64,000 nt of DNA from Asterella californica (taxonomy: Eukaryota > Streptophyta > Marchantiopsida > Marchantiales > Aytoniaceae): the NCBI GenBank assembly GCA_036924285.1, contig JAYKYS010000019.1, positions 2,418,001 through 2,482,000 on the forward strand. Direction: 5' to 3'. Of the stretch, positions 36,378 to 47,575 are shown piece after piece. The first letter of the stretch is position 1. Each line of letters opens with the position of its first letter. The notes below the pieces were generated by a model. That model did no database searches. It saw only the letters and a list, made by a program, of their open reading frames with translations, and was not told where the DNA came from. Both the position numbers and the translations under genes were made by a program.

Positions 36378-37218
36378 AAAAAAAAGAGAAACAATAAAAA
36401 AACCAAAAGGGAGGTTGATGGCTGGCGAGTACTCGCCGCAGATCCAAGACATCGGGGGTGAGGCCAAAGTGGGACAGCGGATGCTTGGACCCCACCTATT
36501 GACTGGCGCGCTCCGGAAGAGAAAAGAACGTCAGCATATTCATGGGGCCCAGCAGCAGGTTTCGGATCCCGATGACCTTAAGAGGAACAATGATGGACGG
36601 CAACCTGTCAGACACAACCGGATCAAAGACGACAAAATTAAGATTGGCAATGCTCGACCTAATCAGCAGGCGAAAATTGCAGAAGGAAGTCAGGGGAGAA
36701 GGGGTGACTTAAATCCCTGTAGGTGGATTAAGCTCACGAAGAGGTCTCGTTTCTCATTTAGTGCGAAGACGAAACAGCAGATGCTGACGAGAAGTATCGG
36801 CCCGGCCATCCACGCCGGCACTGCGGATCCCGATCTGCAGCCCAGAACCATTCAGCATAGGAAGGAGAAAGAGACGGTTTCTCTGACCAATCTGACGACT
36901 CGAAGTGACCATAGCGCGAGCACGGAAGAATCCTGGTGGGAGGAGCGTGTGCTGAGATTCCTGAGTAAGAGAATTGACAATGATCGCGATCCCCCTACTC
37001 GCGATAGTGCCAGACCCCAGATTCTCCGTCGCCTGATCATGATGGGGGTTGTCTCGATTAGAGGGTACGTGCTTAGGTCGAAACGGGAGGACCTCCTCCA
37101 AAACAAGCAGGCGTACCCTGTTGAGAGTAGCATGGCTAGTTGGGAGATTAGCTACCCCGCTAGTAATGGCGGGTCCAATTTTGCCTGGAACCCGGGTGTG
37201 GGTCGTGGCGTAACGTAA
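36274..37218 (+). CDS. LINE 3' overlapping frame, basic protein of 314 codons, uncertain
   Basis: A second open frame overlaps the end of the reverse transcriptase frame by about 100 bases in another register and continues through the LINE 3' region. The product is rich in Arg, Lys, Gln and Asp, has no recognised domain, and contains RRLIMMGVVSIRGYVL near its end. An A-rich run (36378-36405) directly follows the RT stop. It may be a chance frame in a GC-richer 3' UTR. Confidence 0.25.
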   Translation: MSEKHYKISQPSSVLGYLTVTLCRKSPRRTEWSGEKKRETIKKPKGRLMAGEYSPQIQDIGGEAKVGQRMLGPHLLTGALRKRKERQHIHGAQQQVSDPDDLKRNNDGRQPVRHNRIKDDKIKIGNARPNQQAKIAEGSQGRRGDLNPCRWIKLTKRSRFSFSAKTKQQMLTRSIGPAIHAGTADPDLQPRTIQHRKEKETVSLTNLTTRSDHSASTEESWWEERVLRFLSKRIDNDRDPPTRDSARPQILRRLIMMGVVSIRGYVLRSKREDLLQNKQAYPVESSMASWEISYPASNGGSNFAWNPGVGRGVT

Positions 37219-38254
37219 TGACCACCTGAAATAAAGTTACCTCGGGCGTTCCGTCGTCTTTTAAAAAAAAATAAAAAATAAAAAAATAAAAAATAAAAAA
37301 TAAAAAAAATCAACTTCACGACTCTGTCAACCCTAACTAATCAGAAGTTTCTTTGTCAACCTCCACGTAAGATGTACCGAGAAAATTTTTATGATCTTCT
37401 TGATACAAAAGTGTTAGAAAAATCTTAGTGCAAAAATCTGCTGTGATATGTTCTTCTACTTGTCATATTACCGGCTACTGGTTGATACGCCTTACTCTTA
37501 CTGGTAATGTCAGTTCCTGGGATTGACAAAGAAAGTTTTGAACTGTCGAGGTTGACAGAGTCGTGAAGTTGCTGGAGGGGGCTGACTAAGTAGATTTCTG
37601 CTCACAGTTCTATGTCAGTTTTTCTTCATTTTCCCAAGCGTAATGATTTTTATCGTCCAGCTAGTTATTTCTCGCCGACTGCTACCCTACCATAGTCAAG
37701 TCAAGACGGTGCGGACCATTATGGTGCACCGTCTGTTATGTGGCACCGTTGCAGTATTTACAATAGTGGATGTCAAACTAGATAGAAATGTTAAAAAGTG
37801 ATTATCCATATAATTTCATTTTGCAGGGTACTTCAGGAAGAACTCCACTTTGCTGAGCGAATATCCTGCCCCACGGCCTTGTACAAATAAGAGAAAAAAG
37901 ACAAAAATCTTAAAATATCACACACGGAAGGCCTCACGGCCTTGTACAGTGAAGAAAGGGGGTGTAATGTAAATTGAAATACAAGTCTTACAAGGGTGCA
38001 GTGGAAATTCTTCAAGGCGGAAGTACAGGGGAAGGAAAAATATCAAGACCTGGTTAAAAAACAAATTATTATCTAAATTAGACTAAATTTAAATATCTAA
38101 AATTAAATAACTATATTTGAAAAACTTAATTTAAACATGTCTTAGGGTCGAAACACACGGCCTCCCGAAACCAAAAGAACCTATAAGCGAAGTCACTGTA
38201 CCTAAAACTAACCCACTATAAGTGTCATTCTCTTTTACGGATGATGTCTATATT

Positions 38255-38350
38255 TGAGGCATTATTTAAAGCTAACCCTTCTTAACAGGAGGATTAGCTC
38301 ATAAATAACATCTCATGTACACTTCTGAAGTGTACATGAGGTGAATATAC
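38255..38350 (-). repeat. Family X repeat fragment with two hairpins
   Basis: GCTAACCCTTC...GGAGGATTAGC, then CATAAATAACATCTC, then the palindrome CATGTACACTTC-TGAAGTGTACATG, then AGGTGAATATAC. Same module order as 22270-22370. Confidence 0.7.
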
Positions 38351-39679
38351 AACCTAAAACTTTTGCAGGGTATTTCAGGAAGAACTCCACTTTGCTGAGA
38401 GAGAAAAGACGATTTGGAATGGACCAATGTGATTCTGATTCAAATTTATCTTACAACTGAATTGGTCTGAAACGTTCATGGATTAATGTATATAGTTTAG
38501 TCCAAACTCTAGATTTTTCATTTAATATTTTATAGAAAACTCTACTGTCTAGGTATGTTTACCTGAGAGATTTTGTATCGATTAATGTTTCTACATGAGT
38601 TCAAACTCTAGACATTTTACTAAATACTTTATATAAGACTGGACTGTCTAGATCTTTTAACTGTGTGAGAAATTTTGTAGCAAGAATCACAGTTAGATGA
38701 ATATATGCACCCTCGATGACTCGAAAAGAGAAGCTGAGTATTGACGCTCTCAGTTATTTTTTGGGATGCATGCCAAAATTCTCGCTAATACGCTTTGTGA
38801 GTTTCCACTAAGCCCATAAGGTGAGCTTGATGCGAAAGAACTTTGTATTAATCTCCGAGTATGAAGATAAAAGTATAAAAATAATATTCTTTTATTCCTC
38901 TCAGTGTTATTTGATTCTGAAGAAAGCATTCCCTTCTGCTCCATGGAATCTCAAGATCTTCATCTTTACATTTATCTGTAAATATTCAGTGATTTGTTTC
39001 GAGATGAATCATAGCTTCTAAAGCTAGTGAACAGCTTTAGGTGAATTTTTTATTTCATAAATTCTAAATTGAGATGAACAATTATTCATCAAAATTATTT
39101 TCTGCATAACAATTAAATTTCTCAGTTCTCTAAAAACAACTCGTAAAATAAAGTCTTCTAGGTCATCTAGAGCACTTGTAATCATACTCGAGCTTTAAGC
39201 TTCTAGTAGATGTGATCTAAAAATGAAATCTTGCTATATAATATCCTAACGCAACTTACATTTATGTGCATAGGACAACGACTTGGGATACTAGAATCCG
39301 ACTATGACCCAAATGTAGCGAAATAATATGCATCCAAAGTGCTCCACACACATAGTTGTCACGTCAGTTTGGCACCTCGGCTAAGTTGGCTGAGTGCGGA
39401 GTAGCGAATGACGAATGTATGTTGTGTAGCGATGTGTATGCACACGACATAGTCCAAGAAGTGGACAAGCACAGAACGAGGGGGGAAAATTGAAAAGGAG
39501 ATTGGCTGGCCGGCCAGCAAATCTGTTGTAGTGCCTTTACTACCTTTTCCGTTTCTGTTAAGTTTTCATATATATATATATATACATATAATATCTATAC
39601 TAAAAAAAATTAAAAATAAATTTTTTATCTAAATATTAAATGAAAAGTGAACAGATTATCACACCTTCATCTGGACATA

Positions 39680-39815
39680 ACCCATAAGCCAGGTATACAA
39701 TAACGTACTCTCTAAACTACAAGACCGAAGCTTTATGTACTAAAATAACATTGATTCCTAGTGACATCAATTTATTACCTAACCCTTCTCACCTCTCGTC
39801 TTTCGCCCTCTTCAT
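39680..39815 (-). repeat. Family X repeat fragment
   Basis: ACATAACCCATAAGCCAGG is followed 85 bases later by TTTATTACCTAACCCTTCTC, the reverse-strand order of the complete copies at 56-57 kb. Confidence 0.55.
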
Positions 39816-40015
39816 CTTAAGACGAAGTTTGTGAAATATGAATACGACATGAGTAGCGAAGCCGCACTCCTAAACTGAAATAACATTAGCCACTTCCTAA
39901 GATTGACACCATCTACAGTACGGTACTTAGGAAGAGGTCATGAATCATCCTTGTCATCCACTGTTACCAAGGATTTGGAAAAATGATCGGTGTATGAAGA
40001 ATGATCTCTTGTAAG

Positions 40016-40052
40016 TTTAGGGTTAGGGTTTAGGGTTTAAACCCTAAACCCT
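40016..40052. repeat. Interstitial telomere-type repeats, head to head
   Basis: TTTAGGG, TTAGGG and TTTAGGG are followed directly by TTTAAACCCTAAACCCT, so plant-type telomere units face each other with no spacer. The block is only 37 bp. Confidence 0.9.
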
Positions 40053-41254
40053 GATTGTAAACCTGTCACCTCTTAGTAGAATCAGCGCTTTTGAAAATGA
40101 AAGTCAGTCAATCCATCTTCGTTGATATATATAACTCCTCTTTGCAGTATTGATGGTCATTTTAGCACTTGGAGCACAATTTCTCATTCGTTCTTCCTTT
40201 CATGTCAATAGCTACTAGATGAAAGTGAAGGTCCATGAGTAATTTTATACACTAGGTTCCATAATACAGAATCCAGACTTATTTCTGTGAAATGGACTAT
40301 TGGACCATCCATGTCTTTCTGAGAGTTGATGATATGCGAGTAAAGAAATTTAACCGTTCAACCTAAAACCTTTTTACGACAATGGAATCTGTTAAGTAAA
40401 GACTACAGATTAAAGATTATAAAGCTCTCTAAGAGCTTTATAATCTATAATTCACTTCAAAACAAATGGTTAAGTATTGATTGAGAAATATTCAGAGGAA
40501 CTTTTTGTGGTTTCTTGGAACAAATTCAAAATTTTAGAATTTTAGAATTTTAATTATTTAATTATATAAAAATAATAATTTAGAAAGTATTTTAGAATTT
40601 TACTTAAAAGAAGCAGATTTTAGAATAATTTCTCTGTTCTAAAAAGTACAAAGGGGAAAATAATAAATATAATAGTTTTCCTATTTTTATATCCGCACTG
40701 AGGTTTAAACTTAATTGATTCAAGTTATCTACATATTACGATAAGAATTTAAGTAAAATAGTATATTATTTACTAAAGTCAATAATAAGTAGCTTTATAT
40801 TACATCTTTTAGACGTTAGTAAATAGAGGAAATTTTAAACATAGGAAAAATCAGTTTCTAGAAAGAAAGGATACATAGGTGTTCTTAGAGTGTTTTCTCA
40901 AATAGTTTATTTGAAGATGTTTTTTGCTGTTTCGCTCGTGTGAAATAGGGTTGGTAATAAGCAGGTGGACTGGATTTTGCCAGTTCTGACCGGGACTATT
41001 TTCAGAACAGATTTTAGTTTTCCATCATATCCAGTAAAAAGAAAGGATCTCTGTCCAGTGTGGTGTAAAGCTTGGTTGTTTTTGAAAAAACTCTCAGGTT
41101 CGGAATTTTCAAAAAAGAAACTAAAAACAAAGAAAAAGAAACTTGAAAATGTATGTGCGAGACGCTCTTACATACAATCCCTGGACATTCTTTACGCCAG
41201 GAATTGCATTAAGAGCGCGTGCAAGAGAAATAGAGCAGTGGTTGGCTTATCACA

Positions 41255-41575
41255 TGCAGAAATCTATTTAGTCAACCCCCTCTAGCGATTTCACGACTCT
41301 GTCAATCTTAACAATTCAGAAGTTTTTTTTTTCAACCTCTACGTAAGATGTACTGGGAAAGTTCTTATGATATTCTTGACATAAAAGTGTTAGAAGAACC
41401 TTAGTGCACAAATCTGTTGTGATATGTTCTTCTACTAGCCATATTACCGGCTACTGGTTGGTACGCCTTACTCTTACTGGCAATGTCAGGTCCGGGGGTT
41501 GACAAAAAAACTTCTGAACTTTCGAGGTTGACAGAGTCGTGAAATTACTGGAGTGGCTGACTAAGTAGATTTTTG
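41255..41575. mobile_element. MITE copy B, uninterrupted, 321 bp
   Basis: Same family as copy A. It begins TGCAGAAATCTATTTAGTC and ends with the inverted form GACTAAGTAGATTTTTG; terminal inverted similarity is about 45 bp. TATCACA flanks it on both sides (41248-41254 and 41576-41582). The interior shares GTAAGATGTAC, GTGATATGTTCTTCTACT, and ATATTACCGGCTACTGGTTG with copy A. Non-coding. Confidence 0.92.
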
Positions 41576-43124
41576 TATCACACGATTAAGTTTAATACCC
41601 GATGTAAACGTAATGATGAATGCTCAAGTTTAGAGGAAACAGATTCTCGAGTTCAATTTCTGAACATGGTGTTTTATTTTCGTGTGTGGTCAGCCACACA
41701 CGAAATGATGTTATTCAGATGTGAGACTACACATATTAAAGAAATGAGAATATGGATAGTCTAGAGTGTCTTTAATGTGAAATATTTTGAATTACAGTGA
41801 TATTTAGTCGAGGTTGAAAGTACTAAAATGATGAACCAAAAGATAAAATTACTGGTTCGACTGTGAATGATCCGTCAAGGGTATGATAAAGCAACCAAAC
41901 GTTAAGAGGGGTATGATAAAGCTCACGGAACCTACTGGGGGTATGATCAAGCCAATTTCGGTAGTAGTTCAGTAGATAGTAGTTCAGTATATACTGGAAC
42001 GTAGGTGCTATGGTGTTGCATCTGACACGACATCCAGTCATTTCCCTGGTGGTAATTTCTCATGTGCTTCTGACTGGGAGACAGAAAGTGCCATGCAGGG
42101 ATCGCTCCCATGCCCATTTCACGACTCTTGACATCCACGAACAAGTACTCGCAGTACGTACGCCAGCATCATCTGAGCTTGATTTAGGAACAAATGAGCA
42201 GACCCAATTGTTCCGTAACTGGACGCTTTACTAACCGGCCGCGAGGCTCTGTCATGGTACATGGACAATGAAATTAATGGATGATACAAGTGGTCCCCTG
42301 CAAACTACCGTACCGTCTGAAATCTTGCAGCCAGCGCCATGAATGGTACTAACGTGGCATCTGTGATAAAGGGGTACACCAAGGTAGCTAGCAGGTGCTT
42401 CTCTCTCTGTCTCTCTCTATTCTACAAGGACTTTCCAAACTGCCAAACATGCCCAACTGCTGCTCTGGTGGAATCATCGTTGAAGCATTAGCGTCACAAT
42501 GATTCATTGGTGACGGTTGGCAGTTGGGACTGGTACTGTCAAATGATCTGAGGTTGATGGTGGTTAATTTACGAACAATGACTCTGGACACCGTCTATCT
42601 GGAACGCAAGAATCCTCTTGAGTTCTCGAGAATCATTGTGTTTTACAAGATTTGACTGTCACTGACTACGGTGAAGTTAGATTGTTCTAGTTCGAAGATT
42701 ACATCAGTGCTGCACAGTCCACCGGACCCTTCAGCTTTAAGAGCGTACACGAAGCGCTGCTTGGCAGATTGGTGCCGCAAGTTGCTCCCTCTGCTCCAGG
42801 TCCCGTCCCGCTCGAGGTCTGGTGCGTTGAAATACACTCCCGAGCTCGAAGAGTTGATTTGAGCATATTGCGGAGCCCCAGGTGAGCTCTCAAAATGTCT
42901 CGTGCTGCTGCTGCCAGCCTCCGGCCTCCAGTTGCAGCCCTTAGCAACGTCAGGAATAAAATACAAGATGACTTCAACGAATCCTCAGACTAAATTACAA
43001 GCTTACGATCTTACGGACTGCTGGCGACCAAAACTGCCTGCTGCTCCGGGCAGCAAACCTTCTCGGCTTCTTGTTTGATATGAAGGTACAAACGATCATA
43101 CGGTAACTCCTCGCAAAATTGTTC
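41576..43124. other. Between the MITE and the WD40 gene: probable 3' flank
   Basis: No gene recognised. Minus-strand open frames at 42643-42966 have coding-like composition and lie just downstream of the WD40 stop, so they may be 3' UTR. A CT-rich run is at 42400-42420. Confidence 0.45.
41881..41967. repeat. Three 30-bp phased repeats
   Basis: GTATGATAAAGC, GTATGATAAAGC and GTATGATCAAGC start at exactly 41881, 41911 and 41941, each preceded by G-rich bases. Cores are conserved while the other 18 bases of each unit differ, unlike a simple recent tandem duplication. Confidence 0.8.
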
Positions 43125-44312
43125 TCAGAATCTCCATCGCAACGGACTGGCGGCCGTTGCAGAAGCCTGAGAGACGTCACTCTGAAAGCCATCCTCCGTA
43201 GGCGAAAAATACCATACTTTCACGAGTCGATCAGCACCCCCGCTATAGATCAGTACACCCTCGTGCACAGCTTCCATGGAGGCAACAACGGTTTTGACTG
43301 CCCCTCTGTGACCCTCCAAAACTCCTATGCAGGTGTGGGAGTTATCGTGTCCTCTCTTCCACACACGAATTGTCTTGTCCGCGGACCCACTGATTAGAAT
43401 GTTCCCCACAGTTGCCAGGCATAAAACTGCCTGGCGATGACCTCTCAAAACGCCAGCCATGGTCATATGCTCGTCGCCAACCTTGGCTCTCTCCCACACG
43501 GTGATGGTCTTGTCGCTGGAGGCCGAATACAACACTTTCTCATCGGGACTGAATGCTAGTGCATTCACTGATGACTTGTGGCCCTTCAGTGTGGAAATAA
43601 GTGAATGCTTCTTGCCGATCTTGGTCCACACTTTGATACAAGCGTCGGCAGATGCCGTGTAAAGATAGCCCTCCTGATCTGCTGCTAAGGCACTGACAGC
43701 GTCGTCGTGTGCAACGATGGATTCCAAACACCTGAAGTCTGACAGTCTCCAAACCTTGACGGTTTTGTCCCAGGACCCTGAGTACAGCACGTTGCCCACG
43801 CCTTTGGCTAGAACAGAAATTGTATCGTTGTGTTGGATCCACAGGCTCCTTTTATGCCTTCTCACCTGGACGTAATTCTTCGGGGGCACACACCGCATTA
43901 GATAGTCTTTCATCGTGGGTAGAGAAGCAGCCAGCTTGGGCTCGACTCGACCCTGTGCTGCTTTCCAAACTCTTATCTTCATGTCTTGATGGGCGCTGAA
44001 AATCATTCCCCCGCTAACCACGAGCGCTTTGACAGAACCTTCGCCAGCTCCGAACGAGCAAACCTCCTGCAGATTGGGCTGGCTCCAGACGCGGATGTCA
44101 GAGCCATCGGAACCTCCGGAATAGATCAAACCACCCACAACTGCGAGCGACGACACCGGTCCCGCGTGCCCGGCAAGTGTAGCAATGCAGCGAAAACTTC
44201 CATCACTCTGATATCCGGTTCCGGACTCGGAACTTCGAGAGGAGCTTTCACCTGTGCTCCACGAGTCGACGCTAAAAGACGAATCTGTACTTGATTGACT
44301 TATGAGCACCAT
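43125..44312 (-). CDS. JGB: WD40-repeat protein, JINGUBANG type, intronless
   Basis: A 395-residue single-exon protein starting CACC-ATG-G, a strong start context. A Ser-rich N-terminus (about 40 residues) is followed by seven WD40 units: GHAGPVSSLAVVGGLIYSGG, GEGSVKALVVSGGMIFSAHQ, NDTISVLAKGVGNVLYSGSW with KTVKVW, AHDDAVSALAADQEGYLYTA, GHKSSVNALAFSPDEKVLYS, GHRQAVLCLATVGNILISGS with KTIRVW, and GHRGAVKTVVA to RLVKVWYFSP. The set of phrases and the insert between units 2 and 3 (LPTMKDYLMRCVPPKNYVQV) match plant JINGUBANG proteins, described in Arabidopsis as restraining pollen germination. In a pollen-less plant the role must differ. It is a predicted beta-propeller scaffold; no membrane segment or signal peptide is seen. 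Confidence 0.93.
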   Translation of the reverse strand: MVLISQSSTDSSFSVDSWSTGESSSRSSESGTGYQSDGSFRCIATLAGHAGPVSSLAVVGGLIYSGGSDGSDIRVWSQPNLQEVCSFGAGEGSVKALVVSGGMIFSAHQDMKIRVWKAAQGRVEPKLAASLPTMKDYLMRCVPPKNYVQVRRHKRSLWIQHNDTISVLAKGVGNVLYSGSWDKTVKVWRLSDFRCLESIVAHDDAVSALAADQEGYLYTASADACIKVWTKIGKKHSLISTLKGHKSSVNALAFSPDEKVLYSASSDKTITVWERAKVGDEHMTMAGVLRGHRQAVLCLATVGNILISGSADKTIRVWKRGHDNSHTCIGVLEGHRGAVKTVVASMEAVHEGVLIYSGGADRLVKVWYFSPTEDGFQSDVSQASATAASPLRWRF

Positions 44313-45900
44313 GGTGAAGATGGACTAGGAGAAACCTGCAGGCGTGGGAAGTTTGGTTGTAGGCTTCGGTTGCGTTCGGCAGTGGTCCGGGAGAACTGCA
44401 AATCTGATTAATTCGTCTCAGTCACGGTTGAGTAGGAGTCTCTTTTCAGTTGTTGCTGCGATAGGAGACAGAACTGGGTAACGAAATTTGAACTGCAGGG
44501 AATGCGGGGGCGGTTCTCTGATGGGAAGAAAAAGATTGAAAGTAGGCACGAGAAGGTGTAGAACCATAGGGGGCTGAAGAAACGCCGTCGATGGAACTTC
44601 GCGTCCTCGGGTGCAGATAGCAGGCGGGTGTTAGAGAGTCATAATCGAGAACGATGTAAGATTAGTATCTCCGACCCGTAGATACTATGCAGATTTCCTC
44701 CTCTCTCGTGCTCCGCTCGGCTTCTTCTAGCTCTTACTCACTAAACTATAATTGCCACTGTTTTTGTTCTTCAGTCAACGTGATCTCTCCGACTCCTATC
44801 TCATAAGCTATTCCTATCCTCCTGGTATCATTCCAAATACCAGATTGGTAGTATCACGTCCAGTATGCAGTTAACACTTCTGCCCGATCGCCTCACTCTA
44901 CCCTCCCTTCCTCTCTTGCAGGAAGTCCGCCCACAAACGCGGAAGATCTGAGTGGCAGTGATCCACGGCGTCCACGAGCCTTGTGAATTGCCCACGTAAA
45001 TGAACGCTCCGTCGCTAGCACCGACTTTCGAAGCTCAAGCGCACACACAGGTAGGATCTTGCGAGAATGGAGGAAACTGCCCAGCGGCCGACTCGAAGAA
45101 AAAAGACGAGCGCAACTGTCCGGGATCCTGAGTGTGCGGCGACGTGTCGTCACTATCACAGAAACGTAGAAAGGGACGACGAGAGACAAGAAAGAAAACC
45201 AGAAGGGAAAGGAGATCAAAGAACCGAGTCGGCAATAGGATGAATCGACGACTCGAACCTCAATCCGGATCCGAGTTCAAAGGGCAGTTAACAGAGGTGG
45301 AAGGGCGTTCGTTCGTGAAACAAAACCAAACCACGCGGTCGACTCGCCAGATAGGAGAAGGATGAAAAACGGCCTGTAGAAGGCCGATCTCGTGAAGAGG
45401 AAGCGAAACACTCAACACGAAAGATCCAGACAGTCGTGAGCACAAAGCCGCAGAAATAGCTACCACACTACCAGACCGCCTCGTCTCCCTTTTGCTCTCT
45501 TTTTTGCCTTCGCTTGCTTGAATTCGACCAAAGGGGAAAACACCAGATAGTCGTATGTTGCAACAGGCGGCGATTCAGATATCAGCGTTGGTCGCGAGGA
45601 GGACTTGAGGTCGATCGTGTGTTGGTATGTAGGAGAGTTCGGTCATGTGACTGGCAAGAAGGCAGTGACTGCAGCCGCGCTCTGAGCCCTGTTTATACAC
45701 ACAAGACTCCGCGACGCCTGCGGCCCCCCTCGGCAGTGGGCTCCGGCTGCGCTCCGCTTCTCGGTTCTGCTGGTGGGTGGTGGTCCCACAGTCCCCCCGC
45801 TCTAGTCGCTTCTCTACTCTTCTCACGTTCTCTCGCTCTTTCTACAGTAACGGTTCGTTTGATAGAGTGCCCAATCGGAAATGTTACTTCCTGATGTCGA
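44313..45900 (-). promoter_or_regulatory. Long leader and promoter region of the WD40 gene
   Basis: GC-richer than the DNA beyond 46 kb and rich in CT/GA tracts. On the minus strand TATAAA occurs at about 45690-45696 (plus strand TTTATA in GTTTATACAC), which would give a leader of about 1.3 kb if used. Short open frames inside (for example 45132-45365) have no recognised domain. Confidence 0.35.
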
Positions 45901-46429
45901 TTACAGTACTGTAGTACACTTAACTACAGCTAGTGCCGTTGACGGTGGTCGATATGGTCAGTCTGTCTGCAGCCTGGAACGGCCAGATTCTCGATTTTAT
46001 CAAAAATATTTATGTTTGGGTTATATTTTCTTTATCTCGTGTCGGGACGGACTGACTTCTCACTTTTCCAGTGACGCGGTTATGCCTTACTGTACTGTGA
46101 CCAACGGTCTGTTGGCTGGGTTTCCCCTGCCAGCAGGCTCGTTCGTTGCCACAACGGGAAGTGAAAGTTCTCGAAAGGAAGAGGAGGAGAACGAAGAGAC
46201 TAGTGTCTGATGATTTTCCACACAACGGTCTGATCTGGAAATATATTCCATTTCTTTGTAGTAAAGTATACCATCCTGGACTGGGTATGTTCTTTGTTGA
46301 AAAGATAACCATCAGTCTGAAAAGAAATTACGAAGACAATAAGTAAACATGCTCGATTAACTTCTTAACTTTTGTTTTCTTTTTGTTATCAAAACAAAAA
46401 ATATTATGTAAAAATTCTAGATTATATTA

Positions 46430-46650
46430 CTATATTAAATGATAACCAGACTTAGACTTACGAGAAAATCCAGACATAACCCATAAAAAACATAACTCAC
46501 GTGTTGCAGAAACCATAAGTGCGACATTATATAAATCAATTATATTAAATAAATCTAATATTAATTTATTATTAACTCTTCTTGGCAAAAAGATTGCAAC
46601 AGATAAATTAATCTGTTGCAATCTTCCATCTTGGAAGGAAGTGGTCAATA
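46430..46650 (-). repeat. Family X repeat copy with a 17-bp-stem hairpin
   Basis: ACATAACCCATAA, then TTAATTTATTATTAACTC, then the hairpin AAGATTGCAACAGAT-AAATTA-ATCTGTTGCAATCTT (about 46590-46626). Module order agrees with 39680-39815 and 51835-52035. Confidence 0.65.
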
Positions 46651-47459
46651 ACAAGGCATGTTTATAAGATAAAAGAAAATATAAAAAATAAAGGAAGATA
46701 AAAGAAATGAAAATAATTTAATTCACTATGTTCAACTTTCTCTTATTTACCCAATGTACCTTCTTTCCGAGTTAGCGGTGGAAAATGCGGAAGGAGGTCG
46801 TGCATACTAATCTTGTATTTTACCGTACTGGTCGTGATGTAGCTTTCATATGGGCTTTATCTGACCTTAGACCATTGTCAGAGTTCATGCTAAAACTGGC
46901 TTAGGTATATATACCTAAGCCGATAAGGTAAGTCGTTAAGCAGTGTCGGAAATCAATGCGCACATTGAGATACTCTATTCTGCTATTCTACGGACGGCCA
47001 TCGCAGCAATTCCGGCGGCGTCCGGCCAAGCGCCATCGGTGACTCAGCGAATCTTAACCTTCCATTTTCATTTAAAAATCTTTTTTAACCTTCCATAAAT
47101 GCGTATTTCTCACTATGTTGAAAGGTTTTCTGGTTACCAAAGTAATTGATCCGGTTTACCTTACGCAGTTTTAGCTTACGTGGTCTGTCCAGTGGATGAT
47201 GAGTTGTTGTAGTCGACCATTTTCTCTAGCGGCACCGTCCGGTTTCTCTCACGAATAAACGGAAAAATTAAATAAATTTCGACCATTTTCAAGAAAGCTT
47301 CCCACACCTTGTATTGTTGGGAGGAGGAGCGCCAAGTCACGTTAAAAAGTGGTAAGGGGTCCGGCAGCAACTCAAAGGGGCTTTGGCTTCGGCAGGCAGG
47401 CAAGGCGACACAAGAAACCGGTCCCGAAGGGTTCCATCCGACATACTTGAGTACGTTCG

Positions 47460-47575
47460 AGACAAGGATATCGTTTCTTCAAAGCAAAGCTGCAGGACCT
47501 CTCAGAGGAAACGATCTGTGTCTTCGGGGCAAAGCAGCAGGATCTTCGAAAGATCTCGTTTCTTCGAGGCGATAG
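47460..47575. repeat. Short degenerate tandem repeat, about 40-bp units
   Basis: GCAAAGC-GCAGGA-CT recurs at about 47482 and 47529, each followed by a GATCT-bearing arm and TCTTCGGGGC or TTCTTCGAGGC; ATCGTTTCTTC or CTCGTTTCTTC also recurs. Small inverted pairs (ATCTTCGAAAGAT) are embedded. Confidence 0.6.

Larger units (their letters stand above)
33961..37308 (+). mobile_element. 5'-truncated LINE retrotransposon, 3.35 kb
   Basis: Bounded by an exact 18-bp target duplication, ATCAACTTCACGACTCTG, at 33943-33960 and 37309-37326. It ends in an A-rich tail of about 45 bases (AAAAAATA units). The 5' end starts within the reverse transcriptase, so the endonuclease is missing. The first 45 bases contain a scrambled microduplication of CCCAAAATACTGAGCAAG, as seen at 5' ends of truncated LINE insertions. 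The intact frame and exact target duplication argue for a fairly recent event. Confidence 0.95.
33916..37602. mobile_element. MITE copy A, interrupted by a LINE
   Basis: The two outer parts (33916-33960 and 37327-37602, 321 bp together) align along their full length with MITE copy B, also 321 bp. Inverted ends read CAGAAATCTACTTAATCAAC and, on the other strand from the right end, CAGAAATCTACTTAGTCAGC; similarity extends about 45 bp inward to CACGACTCTGTCAA. Outside it CACAGTT stands at 33909-33915 and again at 37603-37609, a 7-bp target duplication. No coding capacity. Ends beginning CAG with a 7-8-bp duplication suggest a hAT-type parent, but this is not settled. Confidence 0.9.
37603..41254. 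other. AT-rich intergenic DNA with repeats
   Basis: No gene recognised. Holds two family X fragments (38255-38350 and 39680-39815), an (AT)n block near 39570, and a telomere-repeat island at 40016-40052. The phrase CAGGGTA-TTCAGGAAGAACT followed by CCACTTTGCTGAG occurs twice (about 37825 and 38367), marking a short direct repeat 540 bases apart. Confidence 0.5.

Noticed and set aside
45132..45894. Short open frames upstream of the WD40 gene as separate genes
   Set aside because: Overlapping frames on both strands, no domain, and a position expected for a leader or promoter.
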